Assembly (NCBI GenBank): GCA_035358815.1
Contig: DAOPQC010000012.1
Location: forward strand, 45,580-109,579
Direction: 5' to 3'
Origin: Thermoanaerobaculales bacterium
Lineage (GTDB): Bacteria; Acidobacteriota; Thermoanaerobaculia; Thermoanaerobaculales; Sulfomarinibacteraceae
DNA length: 64,000 nt
In this document: in pieces, positions 1 to 6,783 of the stretch
Numbering within the stretch: position 1 is the first letter of the stretch
How the letters are laid out: each line of letters starts with the position of its first letter
Notes under the pieces: model-generated
What the model was told of the DNA's origin: nothing
What the model saw: only the letters and a program-made list of their open reading frames with translations
The model's database searches: none
Position numbers and translations under genes: made by a program

Positions 1-312
1 GACATCCACGACGAGCACGAGGAGACGCAGCCCCCCGAGTGGGAGGAGCTGGCCCCCGGGGTCTACCGGCTGCAGGGCCGGGCCGGCATCGAGCTGCTCA
101 CCGAGCTCTATGACGTCGATGTCAGCGAGGACGACTTCGACACCATCGGCGGGCTGGTGTTCTCGAGGCACGGCACGGTGCCGGAGACCGGCGCAACCGT
201 GGACGATCCCGGCCACGGGCTTGTCTTCACGGTGGACGAGATGGACGGGCGGCGGATCGTCAGCGTCACCTCGCGGCGTCTCGAGCGCCCCCTGCCGCGG
301 CCCGAGGCGTGA
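1..312 (+). CDS. CorC/HlyC family transporter, C-terminal part (partial)
   Basis: Only the last 103 codons are in the window; the gene enters from the left edge and ends at TGA 310-312. The visible protein has the transporter-associated (CorC_HlyC) domain signature: an acidic stretch, then L-x-P-G-V-Y-R-L-x-G near residue 20, a D-V-D/E-D-D-F-D-T-I-G-G-L-V segment, and the pattern G-x-V-P-x-x-G...V-D-E-M-D-G-R-R-I. In this family the domain follows a CNNM membrane region and a CBS pair, and members are tied to divalent cation or haemolysin-like export functions. Its position directly upstream of era fits the common ybeY-corC-era arrangement. The N-terminal domains cannot be checked here. Confidence 0.8.
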   Translation, partial: DIHDEHEETQPPEWEELAPGVYRLQGRAGIELLTELYDVDVSEDDFDTIGGLVFSRHGTVPETGATVDDPGHGLVFTVDEMDGRRIVSVTSRRLERPLPRPEA

Positions 313-409
313 TGAGGCCGGGTCGGCGCCGAGGCCACCGGTCGTGCGTGCCGCGCGGGCGCCCGTTCGCGTCCTTCGCCTGGCCGGCGGTGCGGCCGAC
401 AGGATCCCG

Positions 410-1417
410 ATGACCCGCGAGCTGCACACTGGCGCGGTCGCCCTGGTCGGGCGGCCGAACGCCGGGAAGAGCACGCTCCTCAACGCGTTGATCGGCGACA
501 AGGTCGCGATCGTGTCGGCCCGGCCGCAGACCACGCGCAACCGGATCATCGGCGTCCTCACCACCGATCGTGGCCAGGCAGTGCTGTTCGATCTGCCGGG
601 GGTTCACCGGCCGCGCCACAAGATGAACGCGCGCATGATGCAGCAGGTGCAGTCCGCTCTCGACGAGGTCAGCGTGGTACTCCACCTGGTCGATGCGTCG
701 CAGGAGTGGGGCGGAGGCGAGGAGTACCTGTTCGGGCTCCTCGAGCCGGTCCGGGTCCCGGTCCTCGGCGTGCTGACCAAGATCGACCTGATCCGTCCGA
801 AGGAGCGCCTGCTGCCGCTCATCGAGTCCTATCGCCGGCACCGCCCCGGGACGCCGGTGGTGCCGGTGTCGGCGATGGCGGGCGATGGCCTCGACGAGCT
901 GCGCGACGAGCTGTTCGGCGCGCTCCCGGAGGGGCCCCCGCTCTACCCCGCGGACATCACCACCACCCAGACCGAGCGCTTCTTCGTTGCCGAGGTGGTG
1001 CGCGAGAAGCTGCTCGAGCGCACGCGCGACGAGCTGCCCTACAGCTCCGGCGTGCTGGTGGAGAACTTCGAGGACCGCGGTGGGCTGGTCCACGTCGATG
1101 CGGTGATCTACGTCGAACGGCCGACTCAGAAAGGCATCGTCATCGGCAAGGGCGGCGCCATGATCCGCTCGGTCGGGCAGGCGGCGCGCGAGGAGCTGGA
1201 GCGGCTCCTCGGCGTGCGCGTCTACCTCGGGCTGCACGTCAAGGTCCACTCGCGCTGGCGCGAGGACGCGCGGCTGCTCGCCGAGATGGAGCCGGGGGCA
1301 GCGGATCTCGGCGGATTCGCACCGCCCGATGATCAGTCGGCGCCGCCGGCAGAGGACCGCGGGGAAATCGGGAACGGGAACGGGGACGGGAACGGGAACG
1401 AGCCGGGACGGGCATAG
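410..1417 (+). CDS. era: GTPase Era, ribosome assembly factor
   Basis: 335 aa. Era binds the 3' end of 16S rRNA during 30S maturation. G1 is GRPNAGKST near residue 15; G3 reads DLPGVH instead of the usual DTPG; G4 reads TKID instead of NKxD, both tolerated variants. A C-terminal KH domain is clear from V-I-G-K-G-G-A-M-I-R near residue 245. The ATG at 410 is chosen because the conserved GTPase sequence begins 10 residues later; the frame is open further upstream but unlike Era. Unusually, about 40 residues follow the normal Era C-terminus, and the last part (GNGNGDGNGN) is encoded by the GGGAAC hexamer repeat found elsewhere between genes. Confidence 0.95.
   Translation: MTRELHTGAVALVGRPNAGKSTLLNALIGDKVAIVSARPQTTRNRIIGVLTTDRGQAVLFDLPGVHRPRHKMNARMMQQVQSALDEVSVVLHLVDASQEWGGGEEYLFGLLEPVRVPVLGVLTKIDLIRPKERLLPLIESYRRHRPGTPVVPVSAMAGDGLDELRDELFGALPEGPPLYPADITTTQTERFFVAEVVREKLLERTRDELPYSSGVLVENFEDRGGLVHVDAVIYVERPTQKGIVIGKGGAMIRSVGQAAREELERLLGVRVYLGLHVKVHSRWREDARLLAEMEPGAADLGGFAPPDDQSAPPAEDRGEIGNGNGDGNGNEPGRA
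1370..1401 (+). repeat. GGGAAC/GGGGAC hexamer tract inside the era 3' end
   Basis: About five tandem hexamers of GGGAAC or GGGGAC type lie in frame in the last codons of era and encode alternating Gly-Asn/Gly-Asp. The coding strand has at least four GGG runs separated by 3-nt loops, so the mRNA could form a G-quadruplex. Related tracts lie near 4241, 5563, 28114, 28265, 48018 and 63843. Confidence 0.75.
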
Positions 1418-1453
1418 GAGCGGCAAGGCGCCGGTTATGACGGGCAGGCAACG

Positions 1454-1702
1454 ATGAGCACGCTCGACTCGATCCTGGTGTTCACCGCGGACGGCTGCCC
1501 GCACAGCGCCGCCCTGGTCGAGGACTTCCGTCGGCGGGGCGTGGTCTTCCGCGAGATCAACGTCAGCCGCGAGCCCGCCGAGCTGCCGCGCCTGCGGGCC
1601 CTCACCTGGGAGCACCGGCTGCCGGTGGTGGCCGACCACGAGCGGGTGTCGATAGGCTTTCGGGGCGGTTCGTCGAGCTACGCCGAGCTCGGCCTCGACT
1701 AG
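1454..1702 (+). CDS. Glutaredoxin-like protein
   Basis: 82 aa, the usual length of a minimal glutaredoxin. The N-terminus gives a beta strand ILVFTADGCPHS with one catalytic Cys (C-P-H-S in place of C-P-Y-C), followed by the helix and the strand V-F-R-E-I-N-V-S. The cis-proline loop is L-P-V-V and the GSH-binding end is S-I-G-F-R-G-G-S. Having only the first Cys predicts a monothiol-type mechanism or a protein-reductase partner. ATG 1454 follows era by 36 bp and may be co-transcribed with it. The stop codon lies in the first bases of a REP-like inverted repeat. Its substrate is unknown. Confidence 0.7.
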   Translation: MSTLDSILVFTADGCPHSAALVEDFRRRGVVFREINVSREPAELPRLRALTWEHRLPVVADHERVSIGFRGGSSSYAELGLD

Positions 1703-1807
1703 GAGCCTGTAGGGCATAGGCCCCTGTGCGCGGCCCTGACGTGGTCACTGTTGTTGGCCTCTGCCCACAGGCTCCTCGGGATGCGCTGCGCGCATCCACG
1801 TGGATGC
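1701..1807. repeat. REP-like inverted repeat with palindromic tail (copy 1)
   Basis: Arms 1701-1722 and 1756-1776 are near-perfect inverted repeats: AGGAGCCTGT, then GGGCA and AGGCC, with one indel and one mismatch, around a 33-nt loop. Two bases later comes the perfect hairpin GGATGCGC-TGC-GCGCATCC (1779-1797), overlapping the palindrome GCATCCACGTGGATGC (1792-1807). The left arm overlaps the upstream TAG stop. The same arrangement recurs at 42699-42794. Confidence 0.75.
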
Positions 1808-1917
1808 CTCCCTGCAGATCAAGCCTGAGCCCGCTGAGAGCACCGACCAGCCACCACCGCCGCACCGGAAGCGCGCCACTCGCCTCCTCGGCGCACCTCA
1901 GTGGACCAACAACCAGA

Positions 1918-1998
1918 AGGAGTTCGTGCCGCAGTGGCCGTCCGACAACAACGCGGTCAACCACGCCCGCCGACAAGGCCAATGCGGTACGAACTCCT
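1918..1998. repeat. REP-like inverted repeat
   Basis: Arms 1918-1939 and 1977-1998 match at 20 of 22 positions; they begin AGGAGTTCGT and end in GGCC, with a 37-nt loop. Arm length, AGGAG start and GGCC end match the element at 1701, so this looks like a cousin of the same family. Together the two elements fill the 301 bp between the glutaredoxin-like gene and arfB, where no convincing gene is present. Confidence 0.7.
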
Positions 1999-2003
1999 AG
2001 CGG

Positions 2004-2426
2004 TCAGTCGTCCGTGAACGAGCGCGAGCGCAGCTTCTTGCGCTCACTGCGCTGCCGCTTGGACTCGAGTCGGCGGCGCTTCGATGCGTCCGGTACGCGG
2101 GTCGCGCGCCGGCGCTTGCGCGGCGCGAGCGCCGCGGCCATGAGCTGGGCGAACCGCTCGATCGCGTCCCGCTGGTTGGCCGAGCGGGTGCGGTGGCGTT
2201 CCGAGCTGAGGTGGAGAATGCCGTCGCGGGAGATCCGGTTTCCAAGCCGCTCCGCGATCAGCGCCTGCTGTTCCGCGGTCAGCGTGGAGGAGCCGGCGAC
2301 CTCGAACAGCAGGGTGACCTTGGTCGCCACCTTGTTGACGTTCTGACCGCCCGGGCCCGAACTTCGCGAGTAGCGGAAGCTCAGCTCGCCGTCTGGGATC
2401 TCGAGGCTCTCGTTGACGCGGATCAT
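2004..2426 (-). CDS. arfB: Alternative ribosome-rescue factor ArfB (YaeJ/ICT1 type peptidyl-tRNA hydrolase)
   Basis: 140 aa, the normal size. ArfB enters the A site of stalled ribosomes and hydrolyses peptidyl-tRNA with a GGQ loop. The motif is plain: SRSSGPGGQNVNKVATKV near residues 25-40, matching the class I release-factor signature. The C-terminus is a highly basic tail (K-R-R-R..., R-S-E-R-K-K-L-R-S), which in this family threads into the empty mRNA channel. The ATG at 2426 gives MIRVNESLEIPDGEL, the conserved N-terminus; longer versions add unrelated residues. It lies downstream of, and in the same direction as, the selenoprotein-like gene, but 250 bp away. Confidence 0.93.
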   Translation of the reverse strand: MIRVNESLEIPDGELSFRYSRSSGPGGQNVNKVATKVTLLFEVAGSSTLTAEQQALIAERLGNRISRDGILHLSSERHRTRSANQRDAIERFAQLMAAALAPRKRRRATRVPDASKRRRLESKRQRSERKKLRSRSFTDD

Positions 2427-2532
2427 CCAGGCTCCCTGACCATGATAGGCGACGACGGCCGAGGTGAGAGCTGTCGGTGAGATCGGAGTCGGCAGTGGGG
2501 CAGTGGGACAGAGAGGCAGTGTGCACATCTGT

Positions 2533-2615
2533 ACCGCGGAGGACGCTGAAACCGCAGAGAGAGGACCCTCGACCTCTCCATGTCCCTCCTCAGCGCGCTT
2601 CGCGAGCTCCGCGGT
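2533..2615. repeat. Inverted ACCGCGGAG repeat between arfB and the selenoprotein gene
   Basis: ACCGCGGAG at 2533-2541 is perfectly inverted at 2607-2615 (CTCCGCGGT). The left side continues as purine-rich sequence resembling repeated CCGCAGAG units. Nothing else recognisable lies in 2427-2679. Confidence 0.4.
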
Positions 2616-2679
2616 TCAATGCGTCCGGGCGCGGAAGCGAGGGCGTGCGCGCTCGCAGTGGTCTATGCCGTCCGCGAGC

Positions 2680-4008
2680 CTAGAGCAGGCTCTTGATCTC
2701 CTCCTCGAGCGCCACCTCGTCGCCGAGGTCGAAGCCGAGGTGGGCGTACATCACCCGCCCCTCGCGGTCGACCAGCAGCGACATCGGGTAGCCGTAAAGC
2801 TTGAAGAGCGAGCGCACGACGTCGGCGTCGTCCGCGCCGTTCTCGAGCAAGGTGAAGGTCAGCCCCTTCGCCTCGATGAAGGCGGTGGCGCGCTCGGTCT
2901 CGTGGAAGGCCTCGACGGCGACGACCTCGAGTCCCTGCTCGCGGTAGGCTTCGTGGAGGGTCTGCAGGCGTGGCAACTCCACGCGGCAAGCCCCTCACGT
3001 GGGGAACCAGAAGGCGAGCAGCAGCACCTTGCCGCGACGCAGCTCGGCCAGCGATCGCTGCCTGCCGGAGTAGTCCGGCAGCGTGAAGTCGTCGATCGGG
3101 CGGGCCAGCCGCTCGCGCGCCTGCCACAGCTGCTCGTCGAGGCCGTCCTCGCTGCCGCTGACGGTGGCCCAGGCCTGACGGAACACCGGGAGAGCCTGGT
3201 CGCGGTCGCCGAAGACGGCCTCCCTTGAGATCCGGTCGAGCGCCGCCGCCGCGTCGCCCTCCCTCAGCAGCGCGCTCGCCCAGAAGCGGTCGAGGGGCTG
3301 CTGGGACACGCCGACGTAGTCGTTCACGCGCTCGGCATCGGCCTGCTCGAACATCGCCAGCGCCTCCTCGGTGCGTCCCTTGTTGTACAACGCCCAGCCG
3401 AGGTAGGGCAGCGCGGTGGCCCGCCACCGCTGTGCGAGTTTCGCAACCTCGTCATCATCGAGATCGCTGTCCGGGTGGTCGGCCCGCCAGGCCTCCGGGG
3501 TGGAACGGGCCAGCACGGCCTCTGCGTGCCCTGCGGCGAGCGGCCAGTCCCCGACCTCGCACGCGGCCGACATCACGGATTCCCGGTCGTCCAGGCTCAG
3601 GGGGCCCTTCACCTCGACCGCCGCGATGAAGGGGCCGAGGTCGAGCGGCTGCCCGAGGGCGGCCGCCACCGGCGCGAGCTCGGCGGCGAGATAGAGCCGT
3701 GGACCTGGGTCGGTCATCCGGGACAGCATCGGCGCGACCACGTCGTACGCCCGCGCCGGCTGGCCGAGGTCGCCCGCGTAGTAGGCGATCACGTCCGTCG
3801 CGTAGTACGCGGCGCTGCGGTGGCCGGCGTGCTCGGTGACGAAGCTCTCGACCAGCGCCACCTGCTCGGCGCGGCTGCCCGCGTCGAGGTAGGCGTCCCG
3901 GAAGGCGGCGTACGCGGCCTCGGCGGGATCCTCCGGCGACTGCTGACCGCAGCCGGCGGCCGCGACGAGCTGGGCGACAACGATGCACCATCTGCCGGAG
4001 CGAGCCAT
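2680..4008 (-). CDS. Lipoprotein with TlpA/redoxin-type thioredoxin domain, predicted selenoprotein (in-frame TGA at 2997-2995 read as Sec)
   Basis: 443 codons if TGA codon 338 is read through. The start ATG 4008 has GGAGG four bases upstream. A signal peptide ends in a lipobox (A-A-A-G-C, Cys near 19), then about 280 residues look like helical TPR-type sequence. A redoxin domain begins at I-D-D-F-T-L-P-D-Y-S-G and runs to L-L-A-F-W-F-P-T; then TGA falls exactly where TlpA-family proteins have the first active-site Cys, followed by G-A-C-R-V-E-L-P. The frame stays open to a normal TAG at 2680 with G-Y-P-M-S-L-L-V-D (cis-Pro loop) and further typical thioredoxin-fold sequence. The predicted active site is U-G-A-C. 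A hairpin just after the TGA matches the bacterial SECIS rules. Function is inferred as periplasmic or outer-membrane thiol-disulfide or peroxide chemistry. The alternative is a nonsense-mutated gene. Confidence 0.8.
2957..2997 (-). promoter_or_regulatory. SECIS-like stem-loop immediately after the in-frame UGA
   Basis: In the mRNA, UGA (2997-2995) is followed by GGGG (2994-2991), UUGC (2989-2986) and GCGUGG (2984-2979), the loop AGUUG (2978-2974), then CCACGC (2973-2968), GCAG (2965-2962) and CCCU (2960-2957). These pair as three stacked stems of 4, 4 and 6 bp separated by small mismatches. The apical loop starts 16 nt after UGA and has G at its second position, within the known bacterial SECIS consensus. 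Confidence 0.75.
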
Positions 4009-4130
4009 GCTGCCTCCTCGTGCGCCCAATGGTTCGCTGGGGCGTCGGCAGAGTGTAACGTGGCCGACGGGAAATCCCTTGCGTCGGGAGGGACAGGGGT
4101 TTGGGGTCTGGGGGCCGGCCGACGGCCCGT

Positions 4131-4302
4131 CTCCGTGCCCGTGCCCGTCTCCGTGACCGATTTCATGCCGGGGATGGACGGCCGATCCGGGCCCCCGTTC
4201 ACTGTCACCGATTGGGCGTTGGGGACGTCCGTTCGAAGGCGGGAACGGGAACGGGAACGGGAACGCGAACGCGAACGGGAACGGGGGCAGGAACGGAACG
4301 GG
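4131..4302. repeat. Opposed C-rich and GGGAAC hexamer tracts between mtnA and the selenoprotein gene
   Basis: A C-rich tract of CCCGTCTCCGTG-type units at about 4131-4160 faces a run of GGGAAC units from 4241, with GCGAAC variants, to about 4302. The second tract contains four GGG runs with 3-nt loops (4241-4261). The two could pair with each other across about 80 bp. The 309 bp between the two leftward genes hold this repeat and no gene. Confidence 0.65.
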
Positions 4303-4317
4303 AGGTGCGAGCTTCGA

Positions 4318-5418
4318 TCAGGGCGCGTCGCCTTGCTCCGGGAAGAGGCTGAGCAGGCCGGCCTCCGAGGCCGGGCAGACGCCGCGGTCCGTGATCAGCG
4401 CGGTCACGAGTCCCGACGGCGTGACGTCGAATGCGAAGTTCGCGGCCGGGCTGCCGGGTGCGACCACCTCCACCTCGACCACCCGGCCGTCGCTCGCCCG
4501 ACCGGTCACCCGGGTGACCTCGCTGGGGTCCCGCTGCTCGATCGGGATCTCGAGCAGCCCATCGCGGAGCGTCCAGTCGATGGTGGGGTGGGGCAGGGCC
4601 ACGTAGAAGGGAACGCCGTTGTCACGCGCGGCGAGCGCCTTCAGGTAGGTGCCGATCTTGTTGGCCACATCGCCGGTGCGGGTGGTCCGGTCGCTGCCGA
4701 CGATGCAGACGTCGACCAGGCCGTGCTGCATGAGGTGGCCGCCGGCGCTGTCCACCACCACCGTGTGGGGCACCCCGTGGGCGCCGAGCTCGAAGGCGGT
4801 GAGGCCCGCCCCCTGGCTGCGCGGGCGGGTCTCGTCGACCCAGACATGGACGTCGAGGCCCGCGTCGTGGGCCATGTAGACCGGCGCCAGCGCCGTGCCC
4901 CAGTCGACCGTCGCCAGCCACCCGGCGTTGCAGTGGGTGAGCACGTTGAGCGGCCGGCCGTGGGTCCCGTCGGCGAGCCGGCGCAGGATGGCGAGGCCGT
5001 GGACGCCGATCCGGCGACAGATATCGACGTCTTCGTCGCAGATCGCGGCCGCCCGCCGGTAGCCGGCTGCCATGCGCTCCTCCGGCCGGAGCCCCGACAC
5101 CGCCGCCGCCATCTCGTCAAGCGCCCAGCGCAGGTTGACTGCGGTGGGCCGGGTTGCGGCCAGCTGCTCGAGCGCGCGGGCGAGGCTCCGGTCGCTCGGG
5201 TCGCGGCGCAGCGCGAGGCAGATGCCGTAGGCCGCGGTGGCGCCGATCAAGGGCGCGCCGCGGACCCGCATCGCCCGGATCGCGTCGGCCGCGTCGTCGA
5301 CCGAGGCCAGGGTCAGGATCCGGAGCTCGTGGGGCAGCGCGGTCTGGTCGATGACCTCAACCGAGCTCCCGTCGTCGGCGACCCGGATCGAGCGGTAGTG
5401 GGTGCCGTGGATCTTCAC
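4318..5418 (-). CDS. mtnA: S-methyl-5-thioribose-1-phosphate isomerase
   Basis: 366 aa, normal for MtnA, which converts methylthioribose-1-phosphate to methylthioribulose-1-phosphate in the methionine salvage pathway. Landmarks are the early R-V-R-G-A-P-L-I-G segment, the catalytic Cys in L-T-H-C-N-A-G-W-L, and the catalytic Asp in I-V-G-S-D-R-T-T-R-T-G-D-V-A-N-K-I-G-T-Y. The GTG start at 5418 is supported by the first residues M-K-I-H-G-T-H-Y and by a TACACT hexamer ending 7 nt upstream with no Shine-Dalgarno, which suggests leaderless translation. No other methionine-salvage gene is adjacent. Related eIF2B-type sugar isomerases are the only realistic alternative. Confidence 0.95.
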   Translation of the reverse strand: MKIHGTHYRSIRVADDGSSVEVIDQTALPHELRILTLASVDDAADAIRAMRVRGAPLIGATAAYGICLALRRDPSDRSLARALEQLAATRPTAVNLRWALDEMAAAVSGLRPEERMAAGYRRAAAICDEDVDICRRIGVHGLAILRRLADGTHGRPLNVLTHCNAGWLATVDWGTALAPVYMAHDAGLDVHVWVDETRPRSQGAGLTAFELGAHGVPHTVVVDSAGGHLMQHGLVDVCIVGSDRTTRTGDVANKIGTYLKALAARDNGVPFYVALPHPTIDWTLRDGLLEIPIEQRDPSEVTRVTGRASDGRVVEVEVVAPGSPAANFAFDVTPSGLVTALITDRGVCPASEAGLLSLFPEQGDAP

Positions 5419-5425
5419 GAGCGGG

Positions 5426-5431
5426 AGTGTA
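5426..5431 (-). promoter_or_regulatory. -10 hexamer TACACT for a leaderless mtnA transcript
   Basis: On the minus strand TACACT ends 7 nt before the GTG start of mtnA and no ribosome binding site intervenes. One of a recurring set in this window. Confidence 0.5.
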
Positions 5432-5562
5432 GCTGACTTCCGGGCCTCGCTTGCCCGTGCCCGACTGGTCAGTGGGGCGTTGGGGCGGTGGGGCAGTCGT
5501 CGATCTTTTCACTGCCGCATGGCCGCAATGCCTCACTGCCTCATGGACAGTGAGTCGGGAGC

Positions 5563-5617
5563 GGGAACGGGGACGGGAACGGGGACGGGTACGGGAACGG
5601 GTACGGGAACGGGGACG
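5563..5617 (+). repeat. GGGAAC/GGGGAC/GGGTAC hexamer tract
   Basis: About nine tandem hexamers between the divergent mtnA and lipoprotein genes, with many GGG runs spaced by 3 nt on the plus strand (strong G-quadruplex potential). The preceding 5460-5560 holds GCAGTGGGG-like and CACTGCC-like imperfect repeats resembling those near 2490. Confidence 0.7.
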
Positions 5618-5694
5618 ACCCGGGCGCGGAAGCAGAAGCGGGCGCGGAAGCGGGAGGAAGCGCCTCTATACTTCCGATCGGAGGTCTCCTGCCG

Positions 5695-6654
5695 ATGCGC
5701 CGACCCCCGCTCGCCGCCGCCGCGCTCCTGGCTGCGCTCGCTCTCGCCGGCTGCCGATCGACGGCCACGGAGCGGCCGAGGTGGGACGCGGCAGACGCCG
5801 AGGTCCTGACCTGGCACGCCGACCACCCCTCCTTCGATCAGGGCTTCGCCGTCGAGGCGTCCGGCCTCGCCGCCTCCGGCCGCTTCCTCTACGTCGCGCT
5901 CGAGAAGTACGCCCGGGTGCTCCAGCTGCCGGCCGGCGACCCGGCAAGCGCGCGCGCGATCGCAATCGCGGTGCCGGCGCACAGCGAGCTGGAGGGTGCG
6001 GCGTTCGGAGGCGGCGCCCTCTACCTCTGCGACGAGGCCCACGCCGCCGTCTACGAGGTTCGGCTGCCGGACGGGGAGGAGCTTGGAGTCAGCTCCGCCG
6101 GGAGCCCGCTGCCGGCCACCGAACTCGAGCTCGTCGGCCCCGACATCGAGCCCGGCAAGGTCGGCGTCGAGGGAATCGCCGTCGACGCCGCCGCGAACCG
6201 ATTGTGGCTGCTGCTCGAGCGCAGGGGCAGCCCGGAGTCGGGCTGCGTGTCGACCGTCTTCCCGATGCGCCGGGTCGGCGACACGCTCGAGGAGGCAGGG
6301 GCGCCGCTCGAGATCGCACTCGAGGACTGCGACTGGCGGCTGAGCGCGCTCGAGCTGTGGCGGGGCGAGCTGCTGGCGCTGAAGACCCAGTTCCCGGGCG
6401 AGCGCTACGAGCTGATCGCGATCGACCCCGCCACCGGAGCATCGCGGACCGTCCTGGAGCTGACCGGCCTGCTGCGGTCGGTCCGCACCGATGGCTTCAG
6501 CAACAACGCCGAGGGCATCGCCGTGACCGCGGACGGGACGCTGTTCGTCGTTTCCGACAACGCGTGGACGCAGGTGGTCGACGACCCGGAGCCGCCCGCG
6601 GCCGCCGAGCGGACGCTGCTGCTGCGGATCCCACCCTCGAGGAGATCTCGCTGA
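5695..6654 (+). CDS. Lipoprotein with esterase-like/phytase-like beta-propeller domain
   Basis: 319 aa. The N-terminus has a short basic region, a hydrophobic helix and a lipobox L-A-G-C near residue 19, so it is a predicted lipoprotein. The body resembles SdiA-regulated or esterase-like phytase propeller proteins: G-F-A-V-E-A-S-G-L-A-A-S-G-R-F-L-Y, L-E-G-A-A-F-G-G-G-A-L-Y-L-C-D-E-A, V-G-V-E-G-I-A-V-D-A, and near the end N-N-A-E-G-I-A-V-T-A-D-G-T-L-F-V-V-S-D-N. Those repeated E-G-I/A-V-D strands are the usual landmarks. An RBS (GGAGG) lies 15 bp upstream and a TATACT hexamer at about 5669. The substrate is unknown; the family name does not prove phytase activity. Confidence 0.7.
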   Translation: MRRPPLAAAALLAALALAGCRSTATERPRWDAADAEVLTWHADHPSFDQGFAVEASGLAASGRFLYVALEKYARVLQLPAGDPASARAIAIAVPAHSELEGAAFGGGALYLCDEAHAAVYEVRLPDGEELGVSSAGSPLPATELELVGPDIEPGKVGVEGIAVDAAANRLWLLLERRGSPESGCVSTVFPMRRVGDTLEEAGAPLEIALEDCDWRLSALELWRGELLALKTQFPGERYELIAIDPATGASRTVLELTGLLRSVRTDGFSNNAEGIAVTADGTLFVVSDNAWTQVVDDPEPPAAAERTLLLRIPPSRRSR

Positions 6655-6783
6655 GCCCCGTTTGACTGCGCTTTCTGGGGCGGTTGGCGACGCTCTGAGA
6701 CACGAGCCGTGGCACAGATACCACGAAACTGCCACCAGCCTTGCACTCTCTAATCATATCCTTTTCATTACTTTAGGTCTTCC

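Noticed and set aside
266..1717. Long open frames antisense to era and to many other genes
   Set aside because: High GC makes long antisense frames by chance; they lack RBS, domain signatures and normal amino-acid composition.
2995..2997. Treating the TGA as an ordinary nonsense mutation that splits the thioredoxin gene in two
   Set aside because: It falls exactly on the catalytic Cys column, the frame continues intact beyond it, and a SECIS-like hairpin follows. It stays as the alternative in the finding.
4241..5617. Hexamer tracts as a CRISPR array
   Set aside because: Units are 6 bp without unique spacers.
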